From JBBPZK01 sp965219175 (GTDB lineage: Bacteria; Actinomycetota; Rubrobacteria; Rubrobacterales; Rubrobacteraceae), in the NCBI GenBank assembly GCA_965219175.1, contig CBDCNI010000001.1:2666001-2730000 (forward strand): a stretch of DNA of 64,000 nt, read 5' to 3'. This document shows positions 34,278 to 43,063 of this stretch, piece after piece. Under the pieces are notes generated by a model. The model worked only from the letters and a program-made list of their open reading frames with translations. It had not been told where the DNA came from and made no database searches. Made by a program: the position numbers and the translations under genes. The stretch's first letter is position 1. Each line of letters opens with the position of its first letter.

Positions 34278-35545
34278 TAGATCCCTCCTACGAACCTGCC
34301 GGGGTTCATGATGCCCCGGTTGTCGAATTTGTCTTTTACCCGTCCCATGAGCCCCATGTCGTCGCGGGGCGGTCCCCACACCCCGGCCTTTTCTTTTAGC
34401 TCCGTAGTAGCGTCCAACAACACAACGCTCCCGCCATGACGACTCCAGATCTCTCGAAGCTCGTCCACGACCTCATCTTTCGAGCCGACATCCCCACCGG
34501 AGAGCCCGATGAAAGTAACGCCGGTCCCGGCGTGTCCCGTAATTTTGGGGTGGTCGAGCCCCCGTCGTTCCGCAGCGCCAAGAACCGAGTCTAGGACGGC
34601 CGCGAGGTCCGCAGGCGGCGCGGAGACCTTCAGCAGCGCGTCGTCTTCCCCCACATCGGGCAACCCCGCGCCTAGCTGGTCGCCGTCTTGAGGGTCTCGT
34701 ACTCCGCCGTGGGAACCGAGGACGTGCGAGATCGTCTCGACCTTCGCGTCTATGCCACCCTCGATGCTCTCGACGAGTACGGAGACCAGCTTCTCGTCAT
34801 CGTCATAGCGCAGTTCGATGGCTGTAGGCTCGGCCTGCGTGCGAACCACCGCGCTTACGGCGGCGTAGACCTCCTCGGGGCCGCCTTCTATCTCGGCGAC
34901 GACTGTGCGGGATACGTCCCGGATCGGGTGTAGCCGGAAGTTCGCCTCGGCGATCACACCCAGAGTACCTAGCGAGCCCGTGAAGAGCTTTGATAGATCG
35001 TAGCCGGCCACGTTCTTGACGACTTTGCTGCCGGCCTTCGCTATTGTGCCGTCCGAGAGCACGATGCGGACACCGATTATGAGATCCCGCACGGTTCCGT
35101 AAGAGTACCGGCGCGGGCCGGAAGCATTTGTCGCGACGACCCCGCCGATAGTAGCTTCGTCCTCCGGCGGGTCGATGGCGAGCATCTGGTTCGACTCGCC
35201 GAGCTTCTCTTGCAGGTCGGAGAGCTTTATACCAGCCTGAACCCGCACGATCTGGTCGCCGGGGACGTACTCGATGACCTCGTTCATCCGCACGGTACTG
35301 AGGATCAAGTCAAGCTCCCTCGGCGGATTTCCGAGGTACGTCTTCGTCCCGCCGCCACGAGGCGCGACCGCCAGCCCCTCCTCGTAGGCGAGCTTCATGA
35401 CCTCGCTGATCTCCTCGATGGAGCCCGGCTCGACGACGAAGGAGGGCTCGACGCCCTCTACCGCGTCTTCGGCCCTAGCTTCGCGGACATTCCCTTCCCC
35501 GACTATGTTCTGGAGACTCTCTATCGAGACGTTCTTCGTATCCAT
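34277..35545 (-). CDS. glcE: Glycolate oxidase FAD-binding subunit
   Basis: 422 aa, FAD-linked oxidase of the VAO/PCMH fold. VAPRGGGTKTYLGNPP forms the FAD pyrophosphate site; ATIGGVVATNASGPRRYSYGTVRDLIIGV and GSKVVKNVAGYDLSKLFTGSLGTLGVI are the GlcE signatures. The start ATG 35545 overlaps the glcD stop (TAATG), so the subunits are coupled. It pairs with GlcD and GlcF in the membrane-associated glycolate oxidase. The protein is longer than E. coli GlcE (about 350 aa), mainly in the C-terminal half. Confidence 0.93.
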   Translation of the reverse strand: MDTKNVSIESLQNIVGEGNVREARAEDAVEGVEPSFVVEPGSIEEISEVMKLAYEEGLAVAPRGGGTKTYLGNPPRELDLILSTVRMNEVIEYVPGDQIVRVQAGIKLSDLQEKLGESNQMLAIDPPEDEATIGGVVATNASGPRRYSYGTVRDLIIGVRIVLSDGTIAKAGSKVVKNVAGYDLSKLFTGSLGTLGVIAEANFRLHPIRDVSRTVVAEIEGGPEEVYAAVSAVVRTQAEPTAIELRYDDDEKLVSVLVESIEGGIDAKVETISHVLGSHGGVRDPQDGDQLGAGLPDVGEDDALLKVSAPPADLAAVLDSVLGAAERRGLDHPKITGHAGTGVTFIGLSGGDVGSKDEVVDELREIWSRHGGSVVLLDATTELKEKAGVWGPPRDDMGLMGRVKDKFDNRGIMNPGRFVGGI

Positions 35546-37002
35546 TAGAAGTTCTCCACGATTCCGGCCTTTTGAAGCGGGTGCATCTTGAACGGGCCGG
35601 GCCGTTCGCCGCAAAGCCGGGGAGTCGGGAAGATTTTGCCGGGGTTGGCGATGTGGTGTGGATCGAAGGCGCACCGCAAGAGCTGCATGGTGTCCATGTC
35701 TTCATCCGTGAACATCTTCGGCATGTATTTCTTCTTGTCCAGACCGATGCCGTGCTCGCCGGTTAGCGAGCCACCAGCCTCCAGACAGGCCATGACGATG
35801 TCCCCCGCCAGGTCGTGGGCTTTATCCGCCTCACCTTCGGCGGCGTTGTCGTAAAGAACTAGCGGATGCAGGTTGCCATCCCCGGCGTGGAAGACGTTTG
35901 CGACCCGCAGGCCGTAGTGTTCGCTCAGTTCGTCTATCTTGCCCAACACCGAAGCCAGCGCCGTGCGCGGCACCACCGAATCCTGCACGTAGTAGTCATT
36001 GCTGATACGTCCCATCGCCCCGAACGCGGCCTTGCGGGCCTTCCAGAACAGCGCCCGCTCCTCGTCGTCTTCGGCAACCCGCAGTTCGGTCGCACCATTG
36101 TCTTCGCAGATCTTGAGCACCCGCTCGAACTGACTCTCGACCTCGGCCTCCGGGCCGTCCAGCTCAATGACCAGTGTGGCCCCTGCGCCCTCCGGCAGAC
36201 CGGGATGAACCGCAGCCTCGACCGCCTCCATCGTCAGGCTGTCCATCATCTCTATGGCCGCCGGCACGATGCCTTCGCCGATGATCCCCGAGACAGCCCC
36301 GCCGGCCCCCTCGGTGTCGTCGAAGCCGGCCAGCAGCGTCTTCACGGACTCCGGCGTTCGGGCGATGTTCAACACGACCTTCGTGGCGATACCGAGCGTC
36401 CCCTCGGCGCCGACGAAAGCCCCGAGAAGGTCGTAGCCCGGCGCGTCTGGCGCTTTGCCTCCGCCGAGATGGGCGACGGAGCCGTCCGGCAGCACGACCT
36501 CGACTTCCATTACGTGGTTGGTGGTGAAGCCGTACTTGAGGCAGTGGACGCCGCCGGAGTTCTCCGAGAGATTCCCGCCGATGGAAGAGACGATCTGGCT
36601 GGCAGGGTCCGGGGCGTAATAGTAGCCCTCGTCGGCGACGGCCTGGGAGACCCACACGTTTATAACGCCCGGCTCTACCACGACGCGGCGGTTCGGGATG
36701 TCTACTTCGAGGACCTTCTTCATCCGGGACATCACGATGAGCAGACCGGACTTGACCGGCAACGCGCCGCCGGAGAGGCCGGTACCAGAGCCGCGGGCGA
36801 CGAACGGTATCCCCTCTTCGTAACAGAGTTTGATCACGTTCTGGACCTGCTCGGCGCTCTCGGGGAGTACGACGAGGTCCGGTATCACCCGGTACTCCAT
36901 GAGGCCGTCGCACTCGTAGGTGCGTAGTTGCTCGTGTTCGTGGATCACCCCCTCTTTCCCGAGGATGTCCTGCATCGAACTTATAAGCCGGCTACGCTCC
37001 AT
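35545..37002 (-). CDS. glcD: Glycolate oxidase FAD-linked catalytic subunit
   Basis: 485 aa. PCMH FAD domain: PFVARGSGTGLSGGALPVKSG, SIGGNLSENSGGVHCLKYG and LLGAFVGAEGTLGIATKVVL. The C-terminal FAD-oxidase domain has NVFHAGDGNLHPLVLYD, GGSLTGEHGIGLDKKKYMPKMF and FDPHHIANPGKIFP. It oxidises glycolate (or D-lactate-like 2-hydroxy acids) to glyoxylate. It is first of the coupled glcDEF set, 25 bases downstream of glxR. D-lactate dehydrogenase is a homologous alternative, but GlcE and GlcF neighbours and the gcl block fix the role. Confidence 0.94.
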   Translation of the reverse strand: MERSRLISSMQDILGKEGVIHEHEQLRTYECDGLMEYRVIPDLVVLPESAEQVQNVIKLCYEEGIPFVARGSGTGLSGGALPVKSGLLIVMSRMKKVLEVDIPNRRVVVEPGVINVWVSQAVADEGYYYAPDPASQIVSSIGGNLSENSGGVHCLKYGFTTNHVMEVEVVLPDGSVAHLGGGKAPDAPGYDLLGAFVGAEGTLGIATKVVLNIARTPESVKTLLAGFDDTEGAGGAVSGIIGEGIVPAAIEMMDSLTMEAVEAAVHPGLPEGAGATLVIELDGPEAEVESQFERVLKICEDNGATELRVAEDDEERALFWKARKAAFGAMGRISNDYYVQDSVVPRTALASVLGKIDELSEHYGLRVANVFHAGDGNLHPLVLYDNAAEGEADKAHDLAGDIVMACLEAGGSLTGEHGIGLDKKKYMPKMFTDEDMDTMQLLRCAFDPHHIANPGKIFPTPRLCGERPGPFKMHPLQKAGIVENF

Positions 37003-37027
37003 GTAAGCCTCCTTTTGCCGGAGGTTT

Positions 37028-37924
37028 CTACTCCCCGGTCCCTATCTCGTGCTGCGCCAAGTCTTCTACGAGGGTGAGTATCGCCGAGTGGTCTCTGTCG
37101 CCCCGCCCCTTCGCCTTTAATGCCTCCAGCATCTGATCCACGATGGCCGTGATCGGGAGAGATACCCCATACTCCCTGCCTGCCGCCAACGCTATCCCCA
37201 GATCCTTGTGGTGTAATTCTATCCTAAAGCCAGGATCGAAGTCATGGCCGAGCATCTTCTCGCGCTTGGCTTCCATCACGGCGCTGCCCGCCAACCCACC
37301 GGAGATCGCATCGAGTATCTTCGCCGGGTCTACTCCGGCTTTCGAGCCGAGAACCAGCGCCTCGCTCACGGCCTCTATGTTGAGCGCCACGACGATCTGG
37401 TTGCACGCCTTGGCCGTCTGCCCGGCCCCGACCGGCCCGACGTGGGTCGCGACCTTGCCCATGACGTCGAACAGAGGCTCCGCCCGCTGAAAGTCCTCCT
37501 CGCTCCCACCGACCATGATCGAAAGCGTCCCCTCTTTCGCACCCACGTCCCCGCCGCTGACCGGGGCATCCAACAGCGAAGCACCACGCTCCTCGACCCG
37601 CTCCGCAAGCTCACGCGTAACGACCGGCGAAATGGTGCTCATGTCCACGATAAGAGCGCCTTCTTTCACACCCTCCAGAACGCCGTCTTCCCCGGCCAAC
37701 ACTTCCTCTACCTGCGGCGAGTCGGGCAGCATCGTGATTATGACGTCGCTCTTTTCAGCCACCTGTTTCGGGCTTTCGGCTACTTCAACTCCATCTCCGG
37801 CAAGCTCCTCGGCCTTCTCACGGGTGCGATTGTAGAGGACGAGTTCGTGGCCCGCCTCGATGAGATTCTTCGCCATCGGCCCGCCCATGATACCGAGTCC
37901 TACAAATCCTACTTTCTCAGCCAC
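37028..37924 (-). CDS. glxR: Tartronate semialdehyde reductase (2-hydroxy-3-oxopropionate reductase)
   Basis: 298 aa beta-hydroxyacid dehydrogenase. The NAD(P)-binding motif is GFVGLGIMGGPMAKNL; substrate-binding DAPVSGGDVGAKEGTLSIMVGG; the catalytic Lys lies in GQTAKACNQIVV; the C-terminal helix has KDLGIALAAGREYGVSLP. It reduces tartronate semialdehyde from Gcl to D-glycerate. It sits 13 bases after hyi and 25 before glcD in one operon. 3-hydroxyisobutyrate dehydrogenase is the family alternative, made unlikely by context. Confidence 0.92.
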   Translation of the reverse strand: MAEKVGFVGLGIMGGPMAKNLIEAGHELVLYNRTREKAEELAGDGVEVAESPKQVAEKSDVIITMLPDSPQVEEVLAGEDGVLEGVKEGALIVDMSTISPVVTRELAERVEERGASLLDAPVSGGDVGAKEGTLSIMVGGSEEDFQRAEPLFDVMGKVATHVGPVGAGQTAKACNQIVVALNIEAVSEALVLGSKAGVDPAKILDAISGGLAGSAVMEAKREKMLGHDFDPGFRIELHHKDLGIALAAGREYGVSLPITAIVDQMLEALKAKGRGDRDHSAILTLVEDLAQHEIGTGE

Positions 37925-37937
37925 AAAAACACTCCTC

Positions 37938-38765
37938 TCAGTAAATCTTCAACTCCGAGACCGGCGCGTCCTGGTCCCGCAGCTCTTTCGGCAACCAGCC
38001 GAAGCTCTCCCTGGTCGTCTCCGTGGTCGGGTTGTACTCCAGGCCGACGTACCCATCGTAGCCGAGGTCCTCGAGCGCGGCGAGTACGAACGGGTAGTGG
38101 ATCTCCCCGGTCCCAGGCTCCCCGCGCCCCGGCGAGTCGGCGATCTGGACGTGACCGATGTAGCCGATGTGCTCCCGCAGCTTGGCGACGAGGTTCCCCT
38201 CCATCCGCTGCATATGATAAAAGTCGTGTTGTATCGTAACATTGCCACGACCCAGGCTCTTCACAAACTCGACCGCCTCGTCCGTGGTGTGTATGAGATA
38301 AGGTCCGTTCTCGAAAGTATTGACCGCCTCTACCACGACCTCCACCCCGGCTTCAAGCGCGGCATCCGCTGCGAAACGCACGTTCTCGCGTGCCAGGTCT
38401 AGCTGCTCCTCCCGGTCCATCTTCTCGATTTCGTGTCCGAGCAAGATGTTCATCTTTACGCAACCTATAGACTGAGCCAGTTCCAGCGCCACCGGCACAT
38501 TCTCCCGGAACTGCTCCGTCTTGCCGGGATCGCTGACCAGACCCCGCTCTCCGCCGGGCATGTCCCCCGCGTCGAAGTTGAAGAGCGCCACCGTCAGGCC
38601 GGACTCTTGTACCGCGTTCTCGACCGCGCCGAGGTCCTCGTCCGAAGGCCACCAGAACTCCACCGCCCCGAAACCAGCCTCGACCGCCCGTCCGAAACGC
38701 TCCAGAAATGGCGACTCCTTGAACAGTATAGAAACGTTCGCGCTGAACCTCACCCTAACCAACAC
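37938..38765 (-). CDS. hyi: Hydroxypyruvate isomerase
   Basis: 275 aa TIM-barrel of the AP-endonuclease-2 family. RFSANVSILFKESPFLERFGRAVEAGFGAVEFWWP at the N-terminus, LFNFDAGDMPGGERGL, EAVNTFENGPYLIHTTDEAVEF, DFYHMQRMEGNL and GHVQIADSPGRGEPGTGEI match Hyi. It interconverts hydroxypyruvate and tartronate semialdehyde. The GTG at 38765 follows AGAGGGA at a good distance. It is the first gene of the hyi-glxR-glcDEF-lyase operon; a conserved motif 75-95 bases upstream is a likely regulator site. Confidence 0.9.
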   Translation of the reverse strand: MLVRVRFSANVSILFKESPFLERFGRAVEAGFGAVEFWWPSDEDLGAVENAVQESGLTVALFNFDAGDMPGGERGLVSDPGKTEQFRENVPVALELAQSIGCVKMNILLGHEIEKMDREEQLDLARENVRFAADAALEAGVEVVVEAVNTFENGPYLIHTTDEAVEFVKSLGRGNVTIQHDFYHMQRMEGNLVAKLREHIGYIGHVQIADSPGRGEPGTGEIHYPFVLAALEDLGYDGYVGLEYNPTTETTRESFGWLPKELRDQDAPVSELKIY

Positions 38766-38839
38766 CCCCGATAGTCCCTCTTACAAAAAACAAAGCCCCA
38801 CGTACTTATTAGCACACCGCCAGAAACCGCTCGCCCCCG

Positions 38840-38860
38840 TATTCCACATTATGAAAAATA
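38840..38860. promoter_or_regulatory. Putative IclR operator, copy 1 (upstream of hyi)
   Basis: TATTCCAC-ATTAT-GAAAAATA is an imperfect dyad in the gap between iclR and hyi. Its core TTCCACAT is shared with the dyad at 39728-39760 in the divergent iclR-gcl region, and 12 of 16 core positions agree. The two sites bracket the IclR gene. Confidence 0.5.
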
Positions 38861-38868
38861 TCTTCTTA

Positions 38869-39654
38869 TTAGAAGGTCTCCAGTGCTTCCGAGAGGTCGG
38901 CGGCGATGCGTTTGATGTGCGACACGAGATCTTCGACCCGGCGGCTTTCGAGGCGGCTGGCCGGTCCGGAGAGGCTTATGGAGGCGAAGATCTCACCATC
39001 CGGCCCGAAGATGGGGGCGGCCAGGCACCGCACCCCGTCTTCTTGCTCACCGTAGTCTATGGCGTAGCCTTGACGCCGAATTCGTCGCAGTTCTTCGCGC
39101 AATTGCGATGGGTCCGTTATCGTGGTTGCGGTGTAACGGGACAGTCCCGCGCGGCCGATCACGAACTCCAGGAGACGCGGCGGCTGATACGCCAGCAGCA
39201 CTTTGCCGGTGCCGCAGGAGTGGAGCGGAACCCGGTTGCCCGGTTCGGTGAAGATCCTCAACATCCTGGTCTTCGGGGCGGCCTGTTCGACGTACATGAC
39301 GGAGTTCTGTTCCAGGATAGCCAGGTTCGCCGTCTCCCGGCTCACCTCCGCCAGCTCTTCGAGGAACGGTAGCGCCAGCGGCCCGAGTCGCTCGCGGGCG
39401 GTGATCGCCATGCTCAGAGACTTCAAACCCAGGCCGTACCTCCGGGTCTCCTTGTTGCGGTGCACGTAGCCCCGCGAGCCAAGCGTGGAGAGCAGCCGGT
39501 GAACCGTTCCAGCCGACAGTCCGGTTGCGTCCCCGATCTCACTGACCCCGAGCTCATCCTCAGACCGACCCAGGAACTCCAAAATATCCAACGTCCGCTC
39601 CACCGACTGGACCCCAACCCGCCGATCTTTTACCCCATTCTTCATTTCGGCCAC
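38869..39654 (-). CDS. IclR-family transcriptional regulator of the glyoxylate locus
   Basis: 261 aa. N-terminal winged helix: SVERTLDILEFLGRSEDELGVSEIGDATGLSAGTVHRLLSTLGSRGYVHRN; C-terminal GAF-like effector domain with TGKVLLAYQP, REELRRIRRQGYAIDYGEQEDGVRCLAAPIFGPDG and ASISLSGPASRLE. Family members (AllR, IclR, GlxR-type) bind glyoxylate or related small acids. It lies between the two arms of the locus and is transcribed away from gcl, so it probably controls both arms and itself. GTG 39654. The effector is inferred. Confidence 0.9.
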   Translation of the reverse strand: MAEMKNGVKDRRVGVQSVERTLDILEFLGRSEDELGVSEIGDATGLSAGTVHRLLSTLGSRGYVHRNKETRRYGLGLKSLSMAITARERLGPLALPFLEELAEVSRETANLAILEQNSVMYVEQAAPKTRMLRIFTEPGNRVPLHSCGTGKVLLAYQPPRLLEFVIGRAGLSRYTATTITDPSQLREELRRIRRQGYAIDYGEQEDGVRCLAAPIFGPDGEIFASISLSGPASRLESRRVEDLVSHIKRIAADLSEALETF

Positions 39655-39727
39655 GATTCACCTACTCTCCTCGATAATCCACCTCCCGAAGAATAACCAA
39701 AAACTCCTACCGGCGCATCACTCGCGA

Positions 39728-39760
39728 AGCCATGTTTTCCACATCGCGGAAAGCATGGCT
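39728..39760. promoter_or_regulatory. Putative IclR operator, copy 2 (divergent iclR-gcl region)
   Basis: AGCCATGTTTTCC (39728-39740) and GGAAAGCATGGCT (39748-39760) are inverted arms matching at 12 of 13 positions around a 7-base centre. It lies between divergent iclR and gcl and contains TTCCACAT, as does the site before hyi. Confidence 0.6.
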
Positions 39761-39838
39761 TGCCCTATCAAAGTGCCGTGTAGCACAATTGATCTCATCG
39801 AATAGGTGTTGGGAATGTTGGAGTGGAAAGGAGTAGCC

Positions 39839-41608
39839 ATGACGACCATGAACGTTATGGATGCGGTGGTGAAAGTGATGGAGGATGAAGGCGTAGAGGT
39901 CGCCTTCGGGGTACCGGGGGCGGCGATTTTGCCTTTGTACAAGGCGTTGAGCAAGTCCGGGCGGATAAAGCACTACTCCGTGCGCCACGAAGAGGGCGGG
40001 ACGCACGCGGCCGATGGATACACGCGGGTTACGGGGAAGGTCGGCATCAACATCGGGACTTCGGGGCCGGCTGGGACCAACATGATCACCGGCCTCTACA
40101 CTTGCATGGCCGACTCCATACCCCAGATCTGCATAACGGGACAGGCTCCCACAACCGTCCTTCACAAAGAGGCTTTCCAGGCGGTGGAGATCGTGGAGAT
40201 CGCCAAACCGGTGACCAAGTGGGCCGTGCAGGTAAAGGAGCCGTCCCAACTCGTCTGGACCTTCCGGGAGGCGTTCCGAGTCGCGCAGGAAGGGCGTCCG
40301 GGGCCGGTACTCATAGACTTGCCGCTCGACGTGCAGAAGGCGGACTTGGAAGTAGACTTCGACCCTCGTCGCGGCGGCCCGCTGCCGTTCGCCAAGCCGG
40401 AGCCAAACCCGAACGCCATCCGGCAGGTGGTAGAAATGATCCTCGAAGCGGAGCGTCCGGTCTTGATGCCGGGCGGCGGAGTAATAATATCTGACGCCGC
40501 CGAACAACTCGTGGAGTTGGCAGAATACTTGCAAGTCCCCGTGAGCCCGACGTACATGGGCAAGGGGACGATCAACGAGGACCATCCGCTCCACATGGGT
40601 ACGGTCGGGTTGCAGACCCAGCAGCGCTACGCTAACGCGCTCTTCCTGGAGAGCGACCTGGTCGTCGGCATCGGCAACCGCTGGGCCGACCGGCACACCG
40701 GAGACCTCGACGTTTACAGGAGCGACAGGAAGTTCGTCCACATAGACATAGACCCGCGCCAGCTCGGGCGTGTCTTCCAGCCGGACCTCGCCATCGTCTC
40801 CGACGCGAAGCTCGCAGTCGAGGCGATGCTCTACACCGCCCGCAACATGGCCCCGGAGCGAGAGCCCGGCGAGTGGGTCGAGAGGGTGGACGAGTTGCGC
40901 TCCACGATGCTCCGTAAGATGGACTTCGACGACGCGCCGGTAAAGCCCCAGCGGGCCTACAAGGAGATGAACGAGTTCTTCGACGAGGATACTATTTTCG
41001 TGACGGCCATCGGTCTTTACCAGATCTTCTCCGGTCAGTTCACCAAGACGTACAAGCCGCGCCACTACCTCTGCTGCGGCCAGGCCGGCCCCTTGGGCTG
41101 GGAAGTCCCGGCCTGCATCGGGGTCAAGCTCGGTCGACCGGACAACCTGGTCGTCGGCCTCGTCGGCGACTACTCGTTCCAGTTCCTGATGGAGGAGATA
41201 GCGGTCGCCGTTCAGTACAAAGTCCCTTACGTGCTCGTCATGCTCAACAACGCTTACATGGGGCTAATCCGGCAGGCGGAGATGGGCTACGACATAAACT
41301 TCGCCGTAAGCCTCGACTACGAGGGACCGGACAGCGACTACGGCATAGACAACGTGGCCGTTATGGAGGCGATGGGCGCATTGGGACGCCGGGTCGAGCG
41401 TCCCGAGGACATACAAGAGGCACTGGAATGGGCGATAGAGGCGAGCGAGGAGCGGCGGGTTCCGGCGCTCGTGGAGATCATGTGCGAGCGGGAAGTGAAC
41501 GCCGCGATGGGGCTCTCGATAGACAAGATCAACGAATACGAACCAATCCTCGACGGCGCGAAGGAGATGGCCGGCCAGGTCGTGGGCGGCGTCCCGGAAA
41601 GGGATTAG
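39839..41608 (+). CDS. gcl: Glyoxylate carboligase (tartronate-semialdehyde synthase)
   Basis: 589 aa ThDP enzyme joining two glyoxylates to tartronate semialdehyde and CO2. It aligns throughout with E. coli Gcl: AFGVPGAAILPLYKAL, GTSGPAGTNMITGLYT, ITGQAP, KEAFQAVEIVEIAKPV, GIGNRWADRHTGDLDVY and CCGQAGPLGWEVPACIGV. The ThDP motif is VGDYSFQFLMEE ending MLNN. Residue 51 is Glu (RHEEGG) where E. coli Gcl has the unusual Val51, so the canonical ThDP-activating Glu is present. ATG 39839 follows AAAGGAG. It heads the plus-strand arm with glycerate kinase and permease. Confidence 0.93.
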   Translation: MTTMNVMDAVVKVMEDEGVEVAFGVPGAAILPLYKALSKSGRIKHYSVRHEEGGTHAADGYTRVTGKVGINIGTSGPAGTNMITGLYTCMADSIPQICITGQAPTTVLHKEAFQAVEIVEIAKPVTKWAVQVKEPSQLVWTFREAFRVAQEGRPGPVLIDLPLDVQKADLEVDFDPRRGGPLPFAKPEPNPNAIRQVVEMILEAERPVLMPGGGVIISDAAEQLVELAEYLQVPVSPTYMGKGTINEDHPLHMGTVGLQTQQRYANALFLESDLVVGIGNRWADRHTGDLDVYRSDRKFVHIDIDPRQLGRVFQPDLAIVSDAKLAVEAMLYTARNMAPEREPGEWVERVDELRSTMLRKMDFDDAPVKPQRAYKEMNEFFDEDTIFVTAIGLYQIFSGQFTKTYKPRHYLCCGQAGPLGWEVPACIGVKLGRPDNLVVGLVGDYSFQFLMEEIAVAVQYKVPYVLVMLNNAYMGLIRQAEMGYDINFAVSLDYEGPDSDYGIDNVAVMEAMGALGRRVERPEDIQEALEWAIEASEERRVPALVEIMCEREVNAAMGLSIDKINEYEPILDGAKEMAGQVVGGVPERD

Positions 41609-41624
41609 GGACTAAAATGCCCTC

Positions 41625-42929
41625 ATGCAAAAGGACTTGAGAGAGATATTGAACGCTGGAATTGCCGCTGCCGATCCCTACGACGCCGTCAAGCGCTACC
41701 TGAAGGTCGAAGGCGACCTCATCCGCGCCGGAGACGAGAGCTTCGAAGCAGATAGGGTCTTCATCCTCGCCGCCGGGAAAGCGGCCGGTCCAATGGCCCG
41801 CGCCGCCGCGGAACTTTTGGGCGAAAATCTCGCGGGCGGGATGCTGGTAACGAAGGACGATCACGACGCCGGTCCGGAAAGTCTGGAGACCTTTTTCGCC
41901 TCCCACCCCGAGCCCGACGAGCGGGGGGTGGAGGCAGCCCGGAAAGCCGAGGAGTTGGCGGGGTCGCTAAGAGAAGGAGACTTGCTGCTGGCTCTCATCA
42001 GCGGCGGGGCGTCGGCGTTGTTGGCGGACCCGGCGCCTCCCATAGAGATCGGGGACCTCAAGAAGCTCACCTCCGGTCTGCTCAAAAGCGGGGCTGATAT
42101 AGGGGAGATCAACCGCGTCCGAAAACACGTCTCGGTCTTGAAAGGCGGCGGGTTAGTCCGGCTGGCAGCTCCGGCTACTACCTTCGCCCTCCTACTCTCG
42201 GACGTGGTCGGCGACGACCCGTCCTCAATCGCCAGCGGGCTCACCGCTCCCGACCCGAGCACCCTGAAAGACACCCGCGAGCTGCTGGAACGGTACGAGA
42301 TAGAAGTCCCCGAAAGCGTGGAGACGCATTTGAGCGACGCCGAAGAGAATCCCTATCCGGAAGACCCAATCTTCGAGAAGGTGACCAACATCGTCGTCGG
42401 CGGCGGGCGGCACGCGGCGGAAGCGGCGGCTGAGAAAGCACGGGAACTCGGCTACGGGCCGCTGATACTCTCTACTTCCATAACCGGCGAAGCTATCAGG
42501 ACGGCAGATATCTACGCCGCCGTGATCCGTGAGTCGCTTGAAAGCGGCAACCCAGTCCCACCGCCCGGCGCGATCATAAGCGGCGGCGAAGCCACGGTGG
42601 TTGTGCGCGGGGAAGGCGCGGGCGGCCCGAACCAGGAGTTCGCCCTGGCCCTCGCAGTGGAACTCGACGGCGTGGAGGGTTGGGCTGCTTTCGCGGCGGA
42701 TACGGACGGCAACGACGGTTCGACCGACGCGGCGGGCGGAATGGTAGACGGAGAGACGGCGCGGAGGATCCGTGAGGGAGGCGCGGACCCGGCGGAAGCT
42801 CTGGAGAACAACGACGCTTACCCGGTCCTAAAGAGTGCCGGAGCTTTGATCTTCACCGGCCCTACCGGCACCAACGTAAACGATCTTCGGGTGGCTTTGG
42901 TACGAGAACCGGTCAGTGAAGTGGAGTAG
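41625..42929 (+). CDS. Glycerate 2-kinase (GckA/MOFRL type)
   Basis: 434 aa, two-domain type-2 glycerate kinase (DUF4147 plus MOFRL). FILAAGKAAGPMARAAAELL, LLALISGGASALLADP, GEINRVRKHVSVLKGGGL and LLSDVVGDDPSSIASGLT are in the N-terminal domain; ISGGEATVVVRGEGAGGPNQEFALA and FAADTDGNDGSTDAAGGMVDG in the C-terminal MOFRL domain. It phosphorylates D-glycerate to 2-phosphoglycerate, the exit to glycolysis. ATG 41625 lies 16 bases after gcl; the permease follows. GarK/GlxK are unrelated analogues, so I give no symbol. Confidence 0.93.
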   Translation: MQKDLREILNAGIAAADPYDAVKRYLKVEGDLIRAGDESFEADRVFILAAGKAAGPMARAAAELLGENLAGGMLVTKDDHDAGPESLETFFASHPEPDERGVEAARKAEELAGSLREGDLLLALISGGASALLADPAPPIEIGDLKKLTSGLLKSGADIGEINRVRKHVSVLKGGGLVRLAAPATTFALLLSDVVGDDPSSIASGLTAPDPSTLKDTRELLERYEIEVPESVETHLSDAEENPYPEDPIFEKVTNIVVGGGRHAAEAAAEKARELGYGPLILSTSITGEAIRTADIYAAVIRESLESGNPVPPPGAIISGGEATVVVRGEGAGGPNQEFALALAVELDGVEGWAAFAADTDGNDGSTDAAGGMVDGETARRIREGGADPAEALENNDAYPVLKSAGALIFTGPTGTNVNDLRVALVREPVSEVE

Positions 42930-43063
42930 CAAGAGACGCCGCCAAAGCCTGCTAAAAAATACCGCTTGCGCCGCGCCGATCACACGAGTAATATGCATCC
43001 GGCAAAACAGGTGGGAGAAAAGTAAATATCTAAGTACGTCCTGGGGAGGGGTTGTTTCAGCTT

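Noticed and set aside
35866..36927. Plus-strand 353-codon frame opposite glcD
   Set aside because: Shadow of glcD; no ribosome site or family likeness.
39707..41065. Minus-strand open frame of 452 codons opposite gcl
   Set aside because: The plus strand is an unmistakable Gcl; this frame has no motif and runs into the iclR-gcl promoter region.
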